A stretch of DNA of 64,000 nt from an uncultured Vicinamibacterales bacterium (lineage in GTDB: Bacteria; Acidobacteriota; Vicinamibacteria; Vicinamibacterales; UBA8438), in the NCBI GenBank assembly GCA_958295905.1, contig OY282382.1, positions 2,876,001 to 2,940,000 on the forward strand. The letters are read 5' to 3'. How positions within the stretch are numbered: position 1 is the first letter of the stretch; the number at the start of each line of letters is the position of its first letter. Under the pieces are notes generated by a model. It did not search any database and was not told the origin of the DNA. It worked only from the letters and a program-made list of their open reading frames with translations. A program made the position numbers and the translations under genes. Below, in pieces: positions 44,694 through 53,042 of this stretch.

Positions 44694-45875
44694 GTGATTC
44701 CGCGAATCATCACATCCGACGTCGAACACGCCCTGAAGCGTCAGGCCGCCGTGGGGCTGATCGGACCGCGACAGGTCGGCAAGACGACGCTCGCACTGGA
44801 GATCGCTCGGTCGCGCGATGCGCTCTATCTCGATCTGGAGGACCGTGACGATCGGAGCCGGCTTGCCGAGCCCGCGCTGTTCCTCGACAACGTGGAGGAT
44901 CGACTTGTCATCCTCGACGAGATTCACCGAATGCCGGAGCTGTTCCAGACGTTGCGCGGCGTCATCGACAGAGGCCGGCGTCGGGGGAAGGGCAAGGGCC
45001 GGTTCCTCATCCTGGGATCGGCGGCGATCGACCTGTTGCGGCAATCCGGCGAGACGCTGGCCGGCCGCATCGCGTACATCGACATGGCGCCGTTTTCCGC
45101 GCTCGAAGTGGAAGATGCCCGTGCGTCGCGAGAGCGGCTATGGTTGCGTGGCGGCTTTCCGGACAGCTACTTGGCCGAGAGCGACCAGGACAGCCTGGCG
45201 CTGCGCCGGGACTTCATCCGCACCTATCTGGAGCGTGACGTCGCGATGTTCGGGCCACGTGTTCCCGCTGCGACTTTGGACCGACTGTGGACGATGCTCG
45301 CGCACCGCCAGGGAACGACGCTGAATGCCTCGGTGCTTGCGAGGGCCCTGGAGGTGAGCGTGCAGTCGGTGACCCGCTACATCGATCTCCTCGCGGACCT
45401 GCTGCTGTTGCGCCGGCTGCCTCCCCTGCATGCCAACGTCGGCAAGCGTCTCGTGAAGTCGCCCAAGGTCTACGTGCGCGACAGCGGCCTCGCGCATGCC
45501 CTGCTCGGCATCGTGTCGCTGGAACAGCTCGCCGGGCATCCGGTGGTCGGAGAGAGCTGGGAAGGCTACGTCGTCGAGACCCTGGTTTCCGTACTGCCCC
45601 CGCGGGCGAAGCCGCATTTCTACCGGACGAGCGCCGGCGCCGAGATCGACCTCGTCATCGAACACGACGACGGCATGCGTTGGGCGGTCGAAATCAAGCG
45701 CTCGTTGTCCGCCCGGGTCGGCCGCGGCTTCCACCTTTCGTGCCTGGACCTCAAGCCCGCGCGGGCCTTCGTCGTCCACGCGGGAGAAGACCGCTACCCG
45801 CTTTCGGAAAGCGTGGAAGCCATCGGCGTCCGCGAGCTGGCCACCCAGCTCGCCGTGGGGCCTGAAGGAGGTTGA
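44694..45875 (+). CDS. AAA ATPase with DUF4143 domain
   Basis: A 393-residue protein starting at GTG 44694 (MIPRIITSDVEHALKRQAAV). The AAA_14 ATPase has Walker A LIGPRQVGKTTL and Walker B RLVILDEIHRMPELF. The sensor region is RFLILGSAAIDLL. The C-terminal DUF4143 half has the endonuclease-like core FYRTSAGAEIDLVIEHDD followed by WAVEIKRSLSA, a PD-(D/E)xK-type arrangement. Proteins of this kind are common, solitary and often linked to mobile DNA or host defence, but the function is unknown. The codon choice looks slightly less GC-biased than in its neighbours. No strong ribosome binding site. Confidence 0.85.
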   Translation: MIPRIITSDVEHALKRQAAVGLIGPRQVGKTTLALEIARSRDALYLDLEDRDDRSRLAEPALFLDNVEDRLVILDEIHRMPELFQTLRGVIDRGRRRGKGKGRFLILGSAAIDLLRQSGETLAGRIAYIDMAPFSALEVEDARASRERLWLRGGFPDSYLAESDQDSLALRRDFIRTYLERDVAMFGPRVPAATLDRLWTMLAHRQGTTLNASVLARALEVSVQSVTRYIDLLADLLLLRRLPPLHANVGKRLVKSPKVYVRDSGLAHALLGIVSLEQLAGHPVVGESWEGYVVETLVSVLPPRAKPHFYRTSAGAEIDLVIEHDDGMRWAVEIKRSLSARVGRGFHLSCLDLKPARAFVVHAGEDRYPLSESVEAIGVRELATQLAVGPEGG

Positions 45876-45976
45876 CTCTCCGGTCACGCCGGCAAAGACA
45901 CGGCGCTTTTTGGCAGTCCCGGTTGGTCCGAGAACATCCGGTTGGAATCCGCTGTGAATTGGCGGGTAAAATGCGG

Positions 45977-46003
45977 GGTCAGGCACGGTGTTGTGCCAGT
46001 TAA
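45977..46003. repeat. short hairpin motif shared with 23081-23108
   Basis: ggtcaggcacggtgttgtgc cagttaa can fold as GGCAC/GTGCC. The related copy is upstream of the P450 gene. Here it lies between the ATPase gene and the 3' end of tmRNA. Confidence 0.4.
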
Positions 46004-46035
46004 CCTTTTATTTTCAATGATTTAATGAAAGTTAG

Positions 46036-46391
46036 TGGTGGAGGCGGCGGGAGTCGAACCCGCGTCCGAGAATACGTCCCCACAGGACTCTACATGCGTA
46101 TCCGCGCCTGTTGTTTCGCCACCCGTGTGAGAGCGCGGCCAAAACCGCGGGCGGCTGAGCGTCGGAAAATCTCGCTACGACCCGTCGTCGCCCCGGGTCG
46201 GAGCCAGCCTGCTGAATGACGTTCCGTCGCGCCCCGCAGGCGAAGGCGAGGGGAACGTCGCCGCTTGATTAGGCGGCGAGAGCGAGCTGCGTATCGTTCG
46301 CAGTTATGGTGTTTTCCATCGGATTAACGAGTCGATGGTGCTCGGCATGCATCCCGTGTTCGCCTATCCCCGTCGAAGCCGTGTCGCCCCC
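46036..46391 (-). ncRNA. ssrA: tmRNA (transfer-messenger RNA)
   Basis: Read leftward, the 5' end GGGGGCGACACGGCTTCGAC and the 3' end CGCGGGTTCGACTCCCGCCG CCTCCACCA form the tRNA-like half: GGGGGCG pairs with CGCCTCC and CCA is encoded. The tag frame reads ANDTQLALAA and stop TAA at 46269, so ribosomes stalled on broken mRNAs would be tagged ANDTQLALAA, possibly preceded by the resume alanine. Pseudoknot-like inverted segments follow the tag. The length is about 356 bases, typical of one-piece tmRNA. Confidence 0.95.
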
Positions 46392-46508
46392 CCCTTTCGA
46401 CATGCGCCGGTCCGCCGGAGCCGTGCCGGTCGGGCCGTGTCCGAGACTGAGAATCCAGTATACCGCGGATGCGGCGCGGGGTCTCGGGCGGAGCATCCGG
46501 GGCAGGAC

Positions 46509-46669
46509 CATCCCACGCTCCGCCACCGCCGTGCGCAGGCGGCATCGTGGCGGGTCCCGGGGCTCCGGACGTGCGGAATCGTGGGTCTCACGCGGGGCCG
46601 GCCGGTCGGCAAGACGGTGGCGACCCCTCGAATCGGGGGCGGGCCGTCACGCGCCGTCAGCGTAGGATG
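46509..46669 (-). mobile_element. 161-bp MITE-like element, inverted copy
   Basis: Framed by CATCCCACGCT and AGCGTAGGATG, exactly 161 bp. Inside are gtgcgcaggcggcatcgtgg, cggggctccggacgtgcgga, caagacggtggcgacccctc and gggggcgggccgtcacgcg, the reverse complement of the copies at 58556 and 58738. It lies between tmRNA and the coiled-coil gene and has no open frame of interest. Confidence 0.85.
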
Positions 46670-46792
46670 CCCCGGCGTCCGGGGTGACGGGCGCCGTCTC
46701 GATCGGCGGTCTGCGGGACCGGTCGACGATCGGAAGGACCGGCGCGTTGCGCGCGGGTCGAGGGTCGAGGCCCGGCTGGCCGGCCGACGCGC

Positions 46793-46798
46793 TATAAT
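46793..46798 (+). promoter_or_regulatory. TATAAT -10 box giving a very short leader
   Basis: TATAAT at 46793-46798 lies 12 bases before the ATG at 46811, so the transcript leader should be only about five bases and has no room for a Shine-Dalgarno site. The -35 region is not clear. Confidence 0.6.
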
Positions 46799-46810
46799 CG
46801 AGAGAAGACT

Positions 46811-47785
46811 ATGGTGCTCGAAGACGCGGTGCAACGCTCGGGCGAGAAGCTGCTGCGGAGAATCCGGGAGCAATCGGAACCGGAGATCCGCGGGTTCATC
46901 GGCGAGTTGCTGACAGCGGCGGCGCGGGAGCGGGCGGCGGCCCTCGATGATGTTCGCCGGCACGCCGACGCGGACCGCGAGAAGGCGGTGCGCGAACAGG
47001 CGGCCAGCGTTCGGGCCGAGGCGCAGCAGGCGATGGAATCGGCGCTGGAGGCGGCGCGCGAGGAGGCCGAACGCGTGCTGGCCCGGCGCGTCGGCGAGGT
47101 GCAGGCGGAGACCGAGCGGACCCTGGCGGAGCTGGCCGCCCTGGAGGCGAGCCTGGCCGAGGCGCCCAGGCCCGAGGAGGTTCTGGGCCGCGTGGTCGAC
47201 GGCGTGCGGCGGCTCGACAGCGCGTCGAGCCTGACCGACGTGCTGAACGCCTTGGCGGAGGTCGCCGGCGCCGAGGCGCAACGGGCCGGCGTGGTCATCG
47301 TGGAGGGGGAGCGCATCCGCGGCTGGCGCTTCGTGGGTTTCGAGCCGACGCTGCCTTCGGCCCGCCAGGTCGATCTGGCCCTCGTCGACGCGGGCATCGT
47401 GGGAGAGGCTGCGAAGTCGGCGGCGTCGCGATCCGTGGTGGCCGGCGCGGAGCCGGGAGCCGGCGCGGCGGTGCCGGCGTTCATGACGCTGCCGTCCGGC
47501 GCGAGCGCGGTGGCGGTGCCGGTGCTGGTCGGCGGGGACGTGAGCGCCATCGTCTACGGCGACGACGGCGGGGGAGAGCCGCCGGCGGGCTGGCGCGAGT
47601 CGATCGAGATTCTGGCCCGTCATGCGGGACACTGTCTTGAAGGCCTGACCGCCGCCCGCATGGCCCAACTCGCGCACCTGGACGCCGTCGGAGGCGTGAG
47701 GTCCGCCCTGCCGCGGCCGCCCTTCAAGGACCTTGATGATCGCCCGGGAAAGGCTGTCCTGGCCCCCGACGACTCGCCCAACTGA
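46811..47785 (+). CDS. coiled-coil protein with a GAF-like C-terminal domain
   Basis: 324 residues. The first 130 are a long, charged helix rich in E, A and R (ARERAAALDDVRRHADADRE, AQQAMESALEAAREEAERVL), a probable coiled coil. From about residue 140, LDSASSLTDVLNALAEVAGA, RAGVVIVEGERIRGWRFVGF, SAVAVPVLVGGDVSAIVYGD and IEILARHAGHCLEGLTAARM match the GAF layout. It has no membrane segment. It might act as a sensor or a structural coiled-coil protein; the ligand is unknown. The start is set by the TATAAT box just upstream. Confidence 0.7.
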   Translation: MVLEDAVQRSGEKLLRRIREQSEPEIRGFIGELLTAAARERAAALDDVRRHADADREKAVREQAASVRAEAQQAMESALEAAREEAERVLARRVGEVQAETERTLAELAALEASLAEAPRPEEVLGRVVDGVRRLDSASSLTDVLNALAEVAGAEAQRAGVVIVEGERIRGWRFVGFEPTLPSARQVDLALVDAGIVGEAAKSAASRSVVAGAEPGAGAAVPAFMTLPSGASAVAVPVLVGGDVSAIVYGDDGGGEPPAGWRESIEILARHAGHCLEGLTAARMAQLAHLDAVGGVRSALPRPPFKDLDDRPGKAVLAPDDSPN

Positions 47786-47844
47786 TTCTCACGCCAACCG
47801 GCGTTCCGTTCCATCGGTCGGGATGGTTATCGATCAGGCATGCG

Positions 47845-47876
47845 GCCTGCGCACGGCGGCGGCGGAGCGTGGGATG
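47845..47876. mobile_element. terminal fragment of the 161-bp MITE-like element
   Basis: gcctgcgcacggcggcggcg gagcgtgggatg matches the last 32 bases of the full copies. The rest is missing. It lies 53 bp upstream of the aminotransferase start. Confidence 0.6.
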
Positions 47877-47916
47877 GTCCTGCTCCGCGCCCCCGGGGCG
47901 GGTCGCTCCGCGCCGG

Positions 47917-47922
47917 TATAAT
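47917..47922 (+). promoter_or_regulatory. TATAAT box directly before a GTG start (leaderless transcript)
   Basis: TATAAT at 47917-47922 is followed by only six bases (gcgccc) and the GTG start at 47929. Transcription beginning 6-8 bases past the box would start on the initiation codon. No Shine-Dalgarno site exists. Confidence 0.65.
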
Positions 47923-47928
47923 GCGCCC

Positions 47929-49113
47929 GTGACGACGACCACCGGCTCGCGCAAGGCGGCCCGGTTCACCGAGTCGGTGATCCGCGAGATGACCCGGCTG
48001 GCCCACCGGCACGGGGCGGTGAACCTGTCTCAGGGGTTCCCCGACTTCGCCGCGCCGGCCGCATTGAAGGCGGCGGCGCAGGCTGCGATAGGCGCCGACA
48101 TCAACCAGTACGCGGTGACGTGGGGCGCGAAGCCGCTGCGCGAGGCGGTGGCGCGCGACTTCACGCGCCGGCACGGCGTCGCGGTCGACCCCGAGGCCCA
48201 GGTGACGGTGTGCTGCGGGTCGACCGAGGCGATGATGTCGACGATGCTGGCGACGGTCGACCCCGGCGACGAGGTGGTCGTGTTCGAGCCGTTCTACGAG
48301 AACTACGGTCCCGACGCGATTCTGTCGGGAGCGGCGCCGCGCTACGTAACGCTGCGGGCGCCGGACTGGACGTTCGATCCGGATGCCCTGGCCGCCGCGT
48401 TCAACGCCCGGACGCGGGCCGTCATCATCAACACGCCCAACAATCCGACCGGCAAGGTCTTCGCCCGCGACGAGCTGGAGACGATTGCCGAGCTGTGCCG
48501 CCGGTGGGACGTCCTCGCTGTCACCGACGAGATCTACGAGCACATCCTCTACGACGGCGCCCGGCACGTTCCGATGGCGGCCATCGATGGGATGGCGGAC
48601 CGCACCGTCACGATCAACAGCCTGTCCAAGACCTACAGCGTGACCGGGTGGCGGGTGGGGTGGGCCATCGCTTCGCCGCAGCTCACGGGGGCGATCCGGA
48701 AGGTGCACGATTTTCTGACGGTGGGCGCGGCGGCGCCGCTGCAGGAGGCGGGGGCGGCGGCCCTCGCGCTGCCCGACGCCTACTACGCGGAGCTGGCGGC
48801 GGGGTACCGGCGGCGGCGCGACGTGCTGCTCGATCTGCTCGAGCCGCGCGGATTCAGATGCTTCAAGCCGCGCGGGGCCTACTACATCATGACCGACGTC
48901 AGCGGGTTCGGATTCGCCGACGACCTCGAGTTCGCACGCTACCTGGTGGCCGACGTGGGGGTCGCGGTGGTCCCCGGCAGCAGCTTCTATCACGACCCGG
49001 TCCTGGGCCGCACGCAGGTCCGCTTCACCTTCTGCAAGCGCGACGAGACGCTGCAGGCGGCGGGACGCCGTCTCGCCGCGATACCCGTCCCCGCCGGGTC
49101 GTCGGCGCCGTAG
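47929..49113 (+). CDS. class I/II aminotransferase (kynurenine/methionine aminotransferase-like)
   Basis: 394 residues. MTRLAHRHGAVNLSQGFPDF is the hallmark of the YbdL/kynurenine-oxoglutarate transaminase branch. Further motifs are INQYAVTWGAKPLREAVARD, NTPNNPTGKVF, TDEIYEHILYDG, the PLP lysine in NSLSKTYSVTGWRVGW (about K234) and VRFTFCKRDETL with the carboxylate-binding Arg. It probably uses methionine, glutamine or aromatic amino acids. The GTG start is placed by a TATAAT box six bases upstream. The 3' end is followed by two degenerate copies of its own tail. Confidence 0.88.
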   Translation: MTTTTGSRKAARFTESVIREMTRLAHRHGAVNLSQGFPDFAAPAALKAAAQAAIGADINQYAVTWGAKPLREAVARDFTRRHGVAVDPEAQVTVCCGSTEAMMSTMLATVDPGDEVVVFEPFYENYGPDAILSGAAPRYVTLRAPDWTFDPDALAAAFNARTRAVIINTPNNPTGKVFARDELETIAELCRRWDVLAVTDEIYEHILYDGARHVPMAAIDGMADRTVTINSLSKTYSVTGWRVGWAIASPQLTGAIRKVHDFLTVGAAAPLQEAGAAALALPDAYYAELAAGYRRRRDVLLDLLEPRGFRCFKPRGAYYIMTDVSGFGFADDLEFARYLVADVGVAVVPGSSFYHDPVLGRTQVRFTFCKRDETLQAAGRRLAAIPVPAGSSAP

Positions 49114-49380
49114 TGGCCGGCGTGGGGGTCGCGGTGGTCCCCGGCGGCAGCTTCTATCACGACCCGGTCCTGGGCCGCACGCAGGTCCGCTTCACCTTAA
49201 CTGCAAGCGCGACGAGACGCTGCAGGCGGCGGGACGCCGTCTCGCCGCGATACCCGTCCCCGCCGGGTCGTCGGCGCCGTAGTGGCCGGCGTGGGGGTCG
49301 CGGTGGTCCCCGGCGGCAGCTTCTATCACGACCCGGTCCTGGGCCGCACGCAGGTCCGCCTCACCTTACTGCAAGCGGGG
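48947..49380 (+). repeat. aminotransferase tail repeated three times, period about 168 bp
   Basis: tggccgacgtgggggtcgcg to gtcgtcggcgccgtag occurs in the gene from 48947, again from 49114 and partly from 49283. Copies two and three share changes (ggcggc for ggcagc, gccggc for gccgac) and carry indels (cttaactgcaag, cttactgcaag) that destroy the frame. The last copy stops after ttactgcaagcg. Confidence 0.9.
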
Positions 49381-49404
49381 ACGGCACGCGAAGAGCTTGC
49401 CCCG

Positions 49405-49455
49405 TAGAAGTTTCGCGTCAGCGAAACGTCCAACGCGACCGCAAGATCGCGCCAG
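49405..49455. repeat. REP-like double hairpin between convergent genes
   Basis: tagaagtttcgcgtcagcga aacgtccaacgcgaccgcaa gatcgcgccagc matches 10766-10814. GTTTCGC/GCGAAAC is a clean stem. It ends one base before the stop of the outer membrane protein gene. Confidence 0.5.
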
Positions 49456-50391
49456 CTAGAATCGCAGCAGGGCGCCCACGTACACGCCTTCGAGCTTCAG
49501 GTCGACGTCGTGATCCGCGGTTTCCAGGTGCAGGCGCCGGGACCGGTAGCCGAGCTGCAGCCCGAACGCGTCGACGAAGTTCAGCACCGCATGCACATCG
49601 TAGGCGAGATGTTCGCCGGTATAGCCGAGGATTTTGCCGATCCCGGGCGGCGTCCGGAGGAGGCTCGCCTCGGCCCCCAGCATGATCACCGGTGACGGGT
49701 ACAGCCGCACCACCCCGCCGACGCCGGGGACGGGCCGGCGCAGGCGCGCCAACTCGCAGGCGGGGGCCGCGGCGTCGCACCCGGGGCCCGGCGCGCCGTC
49801 CTGCGCGACCCGGACGTCGGTATAACCGGCCTCGGCGAAGAGACCCAGCGAGCCGCGGGCCAAGTGGAGGACGTCGTACTCGTAGGCCAGCCGCCAAGTC
49901 TTCCACGTGAGGGTCGAGGCGACGGCGCCCCCGGGTTCGACCCCGGTGTCTCCGGGGGGCGGCCGGTCGTCGAGGGCGGTGTCGGCGGCGTAGCGGATCG
50001 GCAGATAGTCGAGATGAACCCGCTGCCGGCGGCTCAGTCGCAGCCGCACCCGCCCGTCGATGAACCGCGGCGCGGAAGCGCCCGGGTCGCCGGCCGGGCT
50101 GGTGGTGGCGCCGGACCCGCCCGACCCGCGGCCCTCGACGGTCAGATCCTGCGCCGGCGACCACAGCGAGGCCAGAAACTCGATGCGGTACTGCTCGCCG
50201 ACCGGGAAGTCCGCCGGGGTGGGTGATAGCTGGGCCGCCGCGGGATGGGCGCAGGTCAGCAGGCCGATCAGCAGGCATCCCCGGACGGCGGCGCAGGGAA
50301 GCGACGAGAGGGCCGCGGCGCGCGGGCGACCGGGGCAGGATCTCCGGTCGGACCGAGGCCGGCGGTCGAATGCAGCGGGGTCTTGTGTCAC
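49456..50391 (-). CDS. outer membrane beta-barrel protein of unknown function
   Basis: About 311 residues. After a basic head, AVRGCLLIGLLTCAHPAAAQ is a signal peptide. The mature part alternates hydrophobic and polar residues in strands (YRIEFLASLWSP, RVRLRLSRRQRVHLDYLPIR, GLFAEAGYTDVRVAQ, EHLAYDVHAVLNFVDAFGLQ) and ends in a strand finishing with Phe (YVGALLRF), the usual outer-membrane assembly signal. I see no family name. The start is uncertain: the N-terminal region is a tandem duplication (VTQDPAAFDRRP twice, 75 bp). I use GTG at 50391; ATG 50466 is the upstream copy. Confidence 0.65.
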   Translation of the reverse strand: MTQDPAAFDRRPRSDRRSCPGRPRAAALSSLPCAAVRGCLLIGLLTCAHPAAAQLSPTPADFPVGEQYRIEFLASLWSPAQDLTVEGRGSGGSGATTSPAGDPGASAPRFIDGRVRLRLSRRQRVHLDYLPIRYAADTALDDRPPPGDTGVEPGGAVASTLTWKTWRLAYEYDVLHLARGSLGLFAEAGYTDVRVAQDGAPGPGCDAAAPACELARLRRPVPGVGGVVRLYPSPVIMLGAEASLLRTPPGIGKILGYTGEHLAYDVHAVLNFVDAFGLQLGYRSRRLHLETADHDVDLKLEGVYVGALLRF

Positions 50392-51010
50392 CCCGACCAC
50401 CGAGCAACTGGCGGCGGACGGCCACGCGGGAGGCCGGCGGTCGAATGCAGCGGGGTCTTGTGTCACGGGCTATCTGCCGCAACCGGGGGCGTCGCGGGCG
50501 CCGGCGGCCCCGACGATCCAGTCCAGCTATGACTGAGTGTCCGCCCACGCCGCAACCGGGGGCGTCACGGGTGTCGGCGGCCCCGCATCGGCGCGAGATC
50601 GTTTCACGGGGTTTATCGACACTTCCCATTCCCGGCTGCAGTCCGTCTGGGCGATTCCTCGGGCGTCGCCGGCCGGTGAATCCCCAACGGCCGCCGCTAC
50701 CCGCCCCGCAATCAGTTGTTTGGGCGATGCCCCGGGCGTCCCCGGCCGGCGAGCCCGCGCGGGGCGCATCCGGCGAACCGGGCGGACGCACCCACCGCCG
50801 GGCGCCAGCCTGCCACCCGCCGAGCCCGCGCGGGGCGCATCCAGCGGACCGGGCGGACGCGCCGCCCGGGCGACGGTTGCCCCCTCGCTCGGGAGGGCCG
50901 CGCGGGGTGCGTCCGGCGGACCGGGCGATGCGCTGGCGGCGGGGCCGTCGCGTGGGCTCGTCCCCCGGAAGCCGGCGTGGGGCGTCCCCGGGCGTCCCGG
51001 CCGGTGAACC
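50356..51010. repeat. degenerate tandem repeat region before the ABC exporter
   Basis: aggccggcggtcgaatgcag cggggtcttgtgtcac occurs at 50356 and 50431 (75 bp). gccgcaaccgggggcgtc occurs near 50478 and 50549. The phrase agcccgcgcggggcgcatcc ... gcgaaccgggcggacgc recurs at 50751 and 50822, and in worn form near 50898. gggcgt(c)cccggccgg(c/t)ga appears four times. Periods are about 70-76 bp. No gene is supported in 50530-51160, which is about 75-80 percent G+C by eye. Confidence 0.7.
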
Positions 51011-51164
51011 CGCGCGGCGCGGCTCGGGCGGGTCCGGGGGAGCGCCGCCGCCGGGGCCGCGGCGGGGCCCGGCCGCGGAAGCTGGTATCCTGGAAGCCGC
51101 GACCCCGGCGGCGTCCCGCCGCTTGCCGCGGGTCGCCCGGTCTGCGTACGGCTCTCCGTTTCCC

Positions 51165-53042
51165 ATGTCTCCTCTCGCACGACTCGTTCCCTTTGTCCTG
51201 CGGTATCGACGGCGGTTCCTGCTCGGTCTGCTGTGCCTGGTGCTCACCACCGCGTTCTCGCTGCTCGGGCCGTGGGTGCTCCGCTTCGCCGTGGACGACC
51301 TGACGGCGGGCGTGACCCGGGACAAGCTCGCCCGGCATGCGGCCGCGTTGCTCGGTCTCGCGGTGGCCGGCGGGGGGTTCCGGTTCCTCATGCGCCGGAT
51401 TCTCGTCGGCGCGTCGCGCGCCATCGAGTACGACCTGCGCAACGCCTTCGTCGCCCACGTGCAACGGCTGCCGCTGGCGTACTTCCACGCCACCCGCACC
51501 GGCGACCTGATGTCCCGCGCCACGAACGACCTGAACGCGGTGCGGATGATGGTCGGTCCCGCCATCATGTACATGGCCAACACCGGCATGGTGTTCGTCG
51601 TCTCGGTCGCCCTGATGTTGTCCATCGACCCCGTCCTGACGCTGGCCGCGCTGGCGTGCCTGCCGCTGGTCTCGTTGGTCGTGAAGTTCTTCGGGAGCGC
51701 GGTGTACCGCCACACGGAGCAGATTCAGGCCCAGTTGTCGACGCTGAGCACGGTGGTGCAGGAGGGGCTGGCCGGCGTGCGGGTGGTGCGCGCGTACTGC
51801 CGCGAGGGTGCCGAAACGGAACGGTTCCGGCGCGAGAACCAGGAGTACTTCGTCCGCAACGCGCGGCTCATCCGGGTCCAGGCGCTGTTCTATCCGAGCC
51901 TGGGTTTCATTCTGGGGCTGGCCGGGGTGCTGGTGCTCTGGCTCGGCGCGCGGCACGTCATCGAGGGGCGGATCACGGTGGGGCAGTTCGTCGCTTTCAA
52001 CGCCTATCTGCTCATGTTGAGCTGGCCGATGATTGCGTTCGGGTTCGTGACCAATCTGTTTCAGCGGGGGATGGCGGCCTGGCGTCGGATGTGCGACGTC
52101 CTCGACGCGCCCCCGGCCGAGCCCGACCCCGTGGCCGCCGCCGCGACGCCGGGGTCAGGAGCCCGCGGTGAGATCGCGCAGGGCGCCGAGAGCGATCGCG
52201 GGCGGTGGGACCCTGGTTGCGGGTTCCCCGGCGGCATCGAGTTCCGCGGCCTGTCGTTCGCCTACAACGGCAGGCCGGTGCTGCGGGAGGTGTCCGCCCG
52301 CGTCGAGCCCGGCCGGGTGCTCGGGGTCATCGGCCCCACGGGTTCGGGCAAGTCGACGCTCCTCGCCCTGCTGCCGCGGTTGTTCAACCCCCCGCGGGGG
52401 ACCGTCTTCATCGACGGCGTCGACGTGCTGGACCTGCCGCTGCCGGTGCTGCGCCGGCAGATCGCCATGGTGCCGCAGGATCCGTTCCTGTTCTCGGACA
52501 CCATCGCCGGTAACGTGTCGTTCGGGGTCGAAGCGGCCGGCGCACCCGGCGCCGGCGACCCGCACGCCGGTGCGCTCGATGCCGGCGCACCCGATGCGGC
52601 GCGGGACGCCGGGGCGGTGGTGGCCGGCGCGCTGGCCCTGGCGCGGCTCGACACGGATATCGCGGGGTTTCCCGACGGCGCGGAGACGCGGGTCGGCGAG
52701 CGCGGCGTCACCCTGTCGGGCGGGCAGAAGCAGCGGACGGCGCTGGCGCGGGCGATCTCGGCCGATGCGCCGATCCTGCTCCTCGACGACGCCCTCTCGG
52801 CCATCGACGCCCGTACGGAAGCGGATATCCTGGCCGGGCTCCGCCGGGTCCTGCGCGGGCGCACATCCATCATCGTGTCGCACCGCATCTCGACGGTGCG
52901 GGCCGCCGACCTGATCCTCGTGCTTGATGAAGGACGCGTTGTCGAGCGCGGCGCTCACGACGAACTGGTGGCGCGCGACGGGCTGTACGCCGGGCTGCAT
53001 CGGAAGCAACTGATCGAGCAGGCGCTGGTGGAGCAGGGGTGA
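51165..53042 (+). CDS. ABC exporter half-transporter, MdlA/SmdA type
   Basis: 625 residues: a six-helix membrane domain (VPFVLRYRRRFLLGLLCLVL onward, with FHATRTGDLMSRATNDLNAV) and an ATPase domain with Walker A GPTGSGKST, signature LSGGQKQRTALARAIS, Walker B ILLLDDALSAIDA and H-loop ISTVRA preceded by VSHR. The residue after the Walker B Asp is Asp instead of catalytic Glu, as in MdlA-like subunits of heterodimeric exporters. A 28-residue Ala/Gly/Asp-rich insert (AGAPGAGDPHAGALDAGAPD) lies before the signature helix. It pairs with the downstream ATPase gene. The exported compound is unknown. Confidence 0.9.
   Translation: MSPLARLVPFVLRYRRRFLLGLLCLVLTTAFSLLGPWVLRFAVDDLTAGVTRDKLARHAAALLGLAVAGGGFRFLMRRILVGASRAIEYDLRNAFVAHVQRLPLAYFHATRTGDLMSRATNDLNAVRMMVGPAIMYMANTGMVFVVSVALMLSIDPVLTLAALACLPLVSLVVKFFGSAVYRHTEQIQAQLSTLSTVVQEGLAGVRVVRAYCREGAETERFRRENQEYFVRNARLIRVQALFYPSLGFILGLAGVLVLWLGARHVIEGRITVGQFVAFNAYLLMLSWPMIAFGFVTNLFQRGMAAWRRMCDVLDAPPAEPDPVAAAATPGSGARGEIAQGAESDRGRWDPGCGFPGGIEFRGLSFAYNGRPVLREVSARVEPGRVLGVIGPTGSGKSTLLALLPRLFNPPRGTVFIDGVDVLDLPLPVLRRQIAMVPQDPFLFSDTIAGNVSFGVEAAGAPGAGDPHAGALDAGAPDAARDAGAVVAGALALARLDTDIAGFPDGAETRVGERGVTLSGGQKQRTALARAISADAPILLLDDALSAIDARTEADILAGLRRVLRGRTSIIVSHRISTVRAADLILVLDEGRVVERGAHDELVARDGLYAGLHRKQLIEQALVEQG

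Noticed and set aside
46036-46070. Ordinary tRNA gene suggested by the gggagtcgaacccgcgtccg T-arm
   Set aside because: It is the 3' half of tmRNA; the tag-encoding frame and the matching 5' acceptor strand are 330 bases away.
49405-49455. Second riboswitch, because it resembles part of the cobalamin riboswitch region
   Set aside because: Only the REP-like hairpin pair is shared; the conserved B12 core and box are absent.
50356-51010. Possible CRISPR-like array
   Set aside because: The repeats are degenerate, spacer and repeat are not separable, unit lengths drift between 70 and 76 bp and no cas gene is near. It is tandemly duplicated spacer DNA.
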